A DNA stretch of 64,000 nt from BRHc4a sp049323755 (GTDB lineage: Bacteria > Bacillota > Desulfotomaculia > Desulfotomaculales > Desulfocucumaceae), in assembly GCA_049323755.1 (NCBI GenBank), contig JBMOPE010000015.1:1-64000 (forward strand), written 5' to 3'. Within the stretch, counting starts at the first letter, position 1. Every line of letters begins with the position of its first letter. The notes beneath the pieces were generated by a model, which saw nothing but the letters and a program-made list of their open reading frames with translations, did not search any database and was not told the origin of the DNA. The position numbers and the translations under genes are program-made. Shown here in pieces: positions 61,002 to 64,000 of the stretch.

Positions 61002-61925
61002 ATGGCTGCTGAAACCGTATTAACATTACAGGATACATCAGAGATTATTAACGTTGAGGACTACAGAAAAGCTATGCTTAATATCCTGGAGGACTTTGCC
61101 GAGGAGAAGAGGCGTCTTGAAGAGACACAGCGCGCCATACTCAATATTTTGGAAGACTTTGCCGGAGAGAAGAACCGGTTGGAGGAGACGCAGCGGGCAA
61201 TGTTGAACCTCCTAGACGATTTCGGTATGGAGAGAGAAAAAACTGAGGCCGTTAACCGCGAACTTCGGGAGGCTGAGGATCAGATTATAAATTCACTCAG
61301 GGAAAAGGAGGCCCTTCTTAAAGAAATACACCACCGCGTTAAAAATAACCTCCAGATCATTCACAGCATGCTTAATCTTCAGTTGTCTTATATTAAAGAT
61401 GCGCAGGCTATCGAGATGTTCAAGGAGAGCAAAGACCGTGTTTACTCGATGGCCCTTATTCATGAGAAATTATACCAGTCCGAGTCGCTGATAAACATAG
61501 ATCTCGGCGAATACATTCCGAGCCTATTAGCCAACCTGTTATTTTCTTACGGGACGACTAAGAGGGCCATTAAACCGCAGATAAAAGTCGAAAAAATTAC
61601 GCTGGGGGTTGATACGGTTATCCCCTGCGCATTAATCATCAATGAACTCATCTCAAATTCACTTAAACATGCATTTCCTGATTCTTTGGGATACGCGGAC
61701 GGGAAGGGCGAAATCCGTGTCGAACTGAGTCGTGATACCGGCAATAAATTCAAACTGACTGTAAGTGATAATGGTGTCGGACTGCCACAAGGCTTCGAGA
61801 TGCAAAAATGTAAATCACTGGGGCTGAAATTGGTAAGCGTGCTGGTACAGCAGCTTAAAGGTTCAATTCAGATAAATACAGACGGCAGAACCGAATTTGT
61901 GATTACATTTAAGGCTTCAAAATAA
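61002..61925 (+). CDS. HisKA_2-type histidine kinase with N-terminal coiled-coil repeats
   Basis: 307 residues. Residues about 20-85 contain three copies of a 21-22-residue helical repeat (first copy MLNILEDFAEEKRRLEETQR). The phospho-acceptor motif is EIHHRVKNNLQIIHSMLNLQ, the HisKA_2 (HWE-related) type, followed by a HATPase with NELISNSLKHAFP and SDNGVGLP. No sensor domain of its own: its start is 4 nt after the PAS protein, so the two are likely coupled, the PAS protein giving the signal through coiled-coil contact. Confidence 0.92.
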   Translation: MAAETVLTLQDTSEIINVEDYRKAMLNILEDFAEEKRRLEETQRAILNILEDFAGEKNRLEETQRAMLNLLDDFGMEREKTEAVNRELREAEDQIINSLREKEALLKEIHHRVKNNLQIIHSMLNLQLSYIKDAQAIEMFKESKDRVYSMALIHEKLYQSESLINIDLGEYIPSLLANLLFSYGTTKRAIKPQIKVEKITLGVDTVIPCALIINELISNSLKHAFPDSLGYADGKGEIRVELSRDTGNKFKLTVSDNGVGLPQGFEMQKCKSLGLKLVSVLVQQLKGSIQINTDGRTEFVITFKASK

Positions 61926-61939
61926 GGAGAAATGACACA

Positions 61940-63496
61940 ATGTCCAATGCAAAGATACTGATAGTTGAAGACGAAGGCATTGCAGCCCTTGACTTACAGC
62001 AAACATTGATAAGTATGGGATATCCCTCACCTGATATTGTAGCTTCAGGGGAAGAAGCTATTGAAAAAGCAGGGGAGACATGTCCCGATCTGGTGCTGAT
62101 GGATATCATGCTACACGGAGAAATTGACGGTACTAAGGCCGCCGGACAGATATACGACCTTTTCGGTATTCCGGTTATTTACCTTACCGCATATGCGGAT
62201 GAGGATACGCTGCAGCGTGCAAAGATAGCAGAGCCGTATGGCTACATAGTCAAACCCTTTAAGGAAAGAGAACTGCACATAACTATTGATATGGCGCTGT
62301 ACAAGCACAAGGCGGAAAGAGAATTAAAAGATAGCGAAAAGCACTTGCGAAAATTGAATAAAGAATTGGAATTACGAGTCAGGGAGAGGACAGCGGAGCT
62401 GGAAAGCCTCAACCAGGCGCTGCGGGAGAGTGAGGAGCGATACCGCCGGATAGTGGAAACAGCCACTGAAGGCATCTGGGTTATTGATAGGACTTGCAGA
62501 ACAACTTTTGCCAATAAAAAGATGGCGGAAATGCTTGCCTGCACTGCCGAGGAAATGGTCGGAAATTCTTTGTACGATTTTATTGACGATGAATGGACTG
62601 CGGTAGCAGAGAAAAATATGAAGTGCTGCCAGCAGGGAATTTCGGAGCAACATGAATTAAAGCTACGCCGAAAAGACGGAAAAGAATTATGGGCGATTAT
62701 ATCCGCCAATCCCTTTTTGGGATTAGACGGGCAGTATACCGGGTCACTGGCAATGGTTACCGATATCACAAAACGCAAGCAGCTAGAAAAAGAGATAGTC
62801 CGCTTAGATCGGCTCCACATAGTTGGGGAAATGGCTGCCGGTATCGGCCATGAAATCAGAAATCCGATGACTACCGTTCGCGGCCTTCTTCAGATTCTTG
62901 GGGGCAAAGAAGAATGTATCAAATACAAAAGCTATTTTGACCTGATGATCGAGGAGTTGGACAATGCTAACTCGATTATCACGGAATTCCTTTCATTGGC
63001 TAGAAACAAGCCGACAAATCTTAAAGAACAAAACCTTAATTTAATAATAGAAACAATCTCTCCATTAATTACAGCCGATGCTATAAATCTTAATATGCAA
63101 GCAGTGATAAAAACAGATGGTAATATTCCAGATTTACTTTTAGATGAAAAAGAAATCCGCCAGTTGATACTTAATCTCGTTCGCAACGGGCTGGAAGCTA
63201 TGAATCCGGGTGGCAGGCTTACTATAAAAACATATATAGATGATAAAGAAACAGTTTTATCAGTGCAGGATCAGGGAAAGGGCATAGAGCCAGACATTAT
63301 GGAAAAGATTGGCACTCCATTTTTCACCACTAAAGAGAACGGAACTGGTATGGGGCTGGCAGTATGTTATGGCATTGCTAACCGGCATAACGCTTTAATT
63401 GATATAGAGACCAACTACACCGGGACAACATTTTATATCCGGTTTGCCCGGAATAAATTGAATAATGTCACCATCCCCATTTGGAGAAAAGGGTGA
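61940..63496 (+). CDS. Response regulator-PAS-histidine kinase hybrid (sporulation-kinase-like)
   Basis: 518 residues. Receiver domain (ILIVEDEGIAALDLQQTL, phospho-Asp in LVLMDIMLHGEIDG, TAYADEDT, PYGYIVKPF), coiled coil, PAS domain (YRRIVETATEGIWVIDRT), then HisKA with GEMAAGIGHEIRNPMTTVRG and IEELDNANSIITEFLSLA and HATPase (LNLVRNGLEAMNPGG, GTGMGLAVCYG). The HisKA-region wording matches kinases of spore-formers that feed Spo0F/Spo0A; this is inference. The receiver probably takes phosphate from the preceding HisKA_2 kinase. Confidence 0.92.
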   Translation: MSNAKILIVEDEGIAALDLQQTLISMGYPSPDIVASGEEAIEKAGETCPDLVLMDIMLHGEIDGTKAAGQIYDLFGIPVIYLTAYADEDTLQRAKIAEPYGYIVKPFKERELHITIDMALYKHKAERELKDSEKHLRKLNKELELRVRERTAELESLNQALRESEERYRRIVETATEGIWVIDRTCRTTFANKKMAEMLACTAEEMVGNSLYDFIDDEWTAVAEKNMKCCQQGISEQHELKLRRKDGKELWAIISANPFLGLDGQYTGSLAMVTDITKRKQLEKEIVRLDRLHIVGEMAAGIGHEIRNPMTTVRGLLQILGGKEECIKYKSYFDLMIEELDNANSIITEFLSLARNKPTNLKEQNLNLIIETISPLITADAINLNMQAVIKTDGNIPDLLLDEKEIRQLILNLVRNGLEAMNPGGRLTIKTYIDDKETVLSVQDQGKGIEPDIMEKIGTPFFTTKENGTGMGLAVCYGIANRHNALIDIETNYTGTTFYIRFARNKLNNVTIPIWRKG

Positions 63497-63517
63497 AATA
63501 ATGAGAGTCTTTAGAAT

Positions 63518-63546
63518 AAATAAAGGCCAGCCTTACGCTGGCCCAT
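63518..63546 (-). terminator. Terminator of the FmdB-like gene
   Basis: GGCCAGC and GCTGGCC pair around a short loop; read on the minus strand a TTTATTTATT tail follows. It also separates the convergent kinase gene. Confidence 0.75.
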
Positions 63547-63560
63547 ATCTCTTAGCCGTA

Positions 63561-63818
63561 CTATTCCGGTGTACTTCCGCAGCAGGATCCGGGCGTGCAG
63601 CCCTTCTGGTCCGGCTTGCTTCCGCAGCAGGACCCGGAGGCTATTTCATCGTTGGCCGGCTTTCCTACAGAGCTTGGCAGAAAAGGTGCGGATATCATCT
63701 TTTTTAAATCACTGCTGCTGCAGTCCGGGCATTTCAAATCCTCTTCCTTTTGGCCTGCCAGAATCAATGCCTCAAAAACTCTTTCGCAAGAACAGCATTT
63801 ATATTCATATATAGGCAT
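63561..63818 (-). CDS. FmdB-type zinc-ribbon regulatory protein
   Basis: 85 residues. Start at ATG 63818 with GGAGGTGAAAG upstream. N-terminus MPIYEYKCCSCERVFE and CPDCSSSDLKKM form the FmdB zinc ribbon. The C-terminus has two repeated Cys-Cys motifs (GSCCGSKPDQKGC, GSCCGSTPE). The ribosome site overlaps the stop of the acyl-CoA synthetase gene, so it is translated from the same message. Confidence 0.88.
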   Translation of the reverse strand: MPIYEYKCCSCERVFEALILAGQKEEDLKCPDCSSSDLKKMISAPFLPSSVGKPANDEIASGSCCGSKPDQKGCTPGSCCGSTPE

Positions 63819-63822
63819 TCTT

Positions 63823-64000
63823 TCACCTCCCAACCACCAGCATGGCATCGGCAGCCTTTACCCCTTTAGGATAGACCATAAGGGGGTTTATGTCGAGTTC
63901 TTCTATGCTGTCCCTGTAATCCGTAACCATACGGGATATTTTTAATATAACATCCACGATGGCGGCTTTATCGACAGGGGGCTTGCCACGGACACCCTTT
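63823..64000 (-). CDS. C-terminal end of an NDP-forming acyl-CoA synthetase (partial)
   Basis: The minus strand codes KGVRGKPPVDKAAIVDVILK, then SIEELDINPLMVYPKGVKAA and ends LVVGR with a stop at 63823-63825. This is the end of the ATP-grasp beta part of acetate/acyl-CoA ligase (ADP-forming) type enzymes, which gain ATP from acyl-CoA in anaerobes. The gene begins outside the window, to the right. Confidence 0.85.
   Translation of the reverse strand, partial: KGVRGKPPVDKAAIVDVILKISRMVTDYRDSIEELDINPLMVYPKGVKAADAMLVVGR

Overview
The window looks like the chromosome of an anaerobic, endospore-forming Gram-positive bacterium. The closest fit is the Peptococcaceae / Desulfotomaculales group (Pelotomaculum- or Desulfotomaculum-like), but this is inferred from gene content and order, not from a search. 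Pointers are BofC, SpoIID, YteA, SpoIIIE, Spo0B and GerMN-domain genes, SigI/RsgI, MurT/GatD, a pyruvoyl arginine decarboxylase, frequent TTG/GTG starts behind strong Shine-Dalgarno sequences, and many Cys-rich Fe-S or zinc proteins. No rRNA, tRNA, CRISPR array or intact transposase gene was seen.

Layout. 0.3-3.2 kb: potassium uptake (trkA-trkH). 3.2-15.4 kb: a conserved housekeeping run (yebC, bofC-like, ruvCAB, queH, DUF2905, spoIID, queA, tgt, yajC, HD protein, secD, secF) joining Holliday-junction processing, queuosine synthesis and protein export. 15.6-20.1 kb: a small membrane protein, a YteA-type zinc protein, a CDF cation exporter and the sigI-rsgI pair. 20.1-21.1 kb: a decayed region holding the C-terminal remnant of a PEP-utilising enzyme. 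21.2-27.4 kb: an NCS2 permease, a cobalt/nickel-type ECF transporter with an unusual ATPase fusion, and murT-gatD for lipid II amidation. 27.6-30.4 kb: a TetR-regulated ABC exporter. 30.4-41 kb: mostly minus-strand genes (nagA, GerMN protein, spoIIIE/ftsK, lgt, Gln-rich protein, oligopeptide-binding lipoprotein) plus a NapH-type Fe-S membrane protein. 41.2-45 kb: endonuclease IV-like gene, stress protein, then a polyamine run (arginine decarboxylase, speE, broken speB). 45.4-51.6 kb: membrane protein, crotonase, spo0B-obg, a small zinc protein, proB and a zinc phospholipase C-like protein. 51.7-56.9 kb: coiled-coil protein, an intergenic hairpin array, FapA-like protein, CinA and a gamma-carbonic-anhydrase-like protein. 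57.6-63.5 kb: a three-gene signalling run whose first protein carries six near-identical PAS modules. 63.5-64 kb: a zinc-ribbon protein and the end of an acyl-CoA synthetase.

Two kinds of non-coding structure stand out. First, intergenic spaces repeatedly carry short elements built from 7-nt units (GGAATTG/A, GGAGACA, and once CACAGAG). These are usually arranged as inverted halves and often end in a conserved junction plus a double-hairpin tail that is shared between families with different heptads. Second, the gap at 52.05-52.5 kb begins with a perfect 36-bp palindrome and continues as about eight imperfect hairpins. Their loops share a motif while their arms differ in sequence yet stay complementary.

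Functional links: Spo0B, the sporulation-kinase-like protein at 61.9-63.5 kb and several spore genes could belong to one initiation pathway. Lgt would lipidate the peptide-binding protein encoded close by. The polyamine run lacks an intact agmatinase, so agmatine must be processed elsewhere or be used directly by the aminopropyltransferase.
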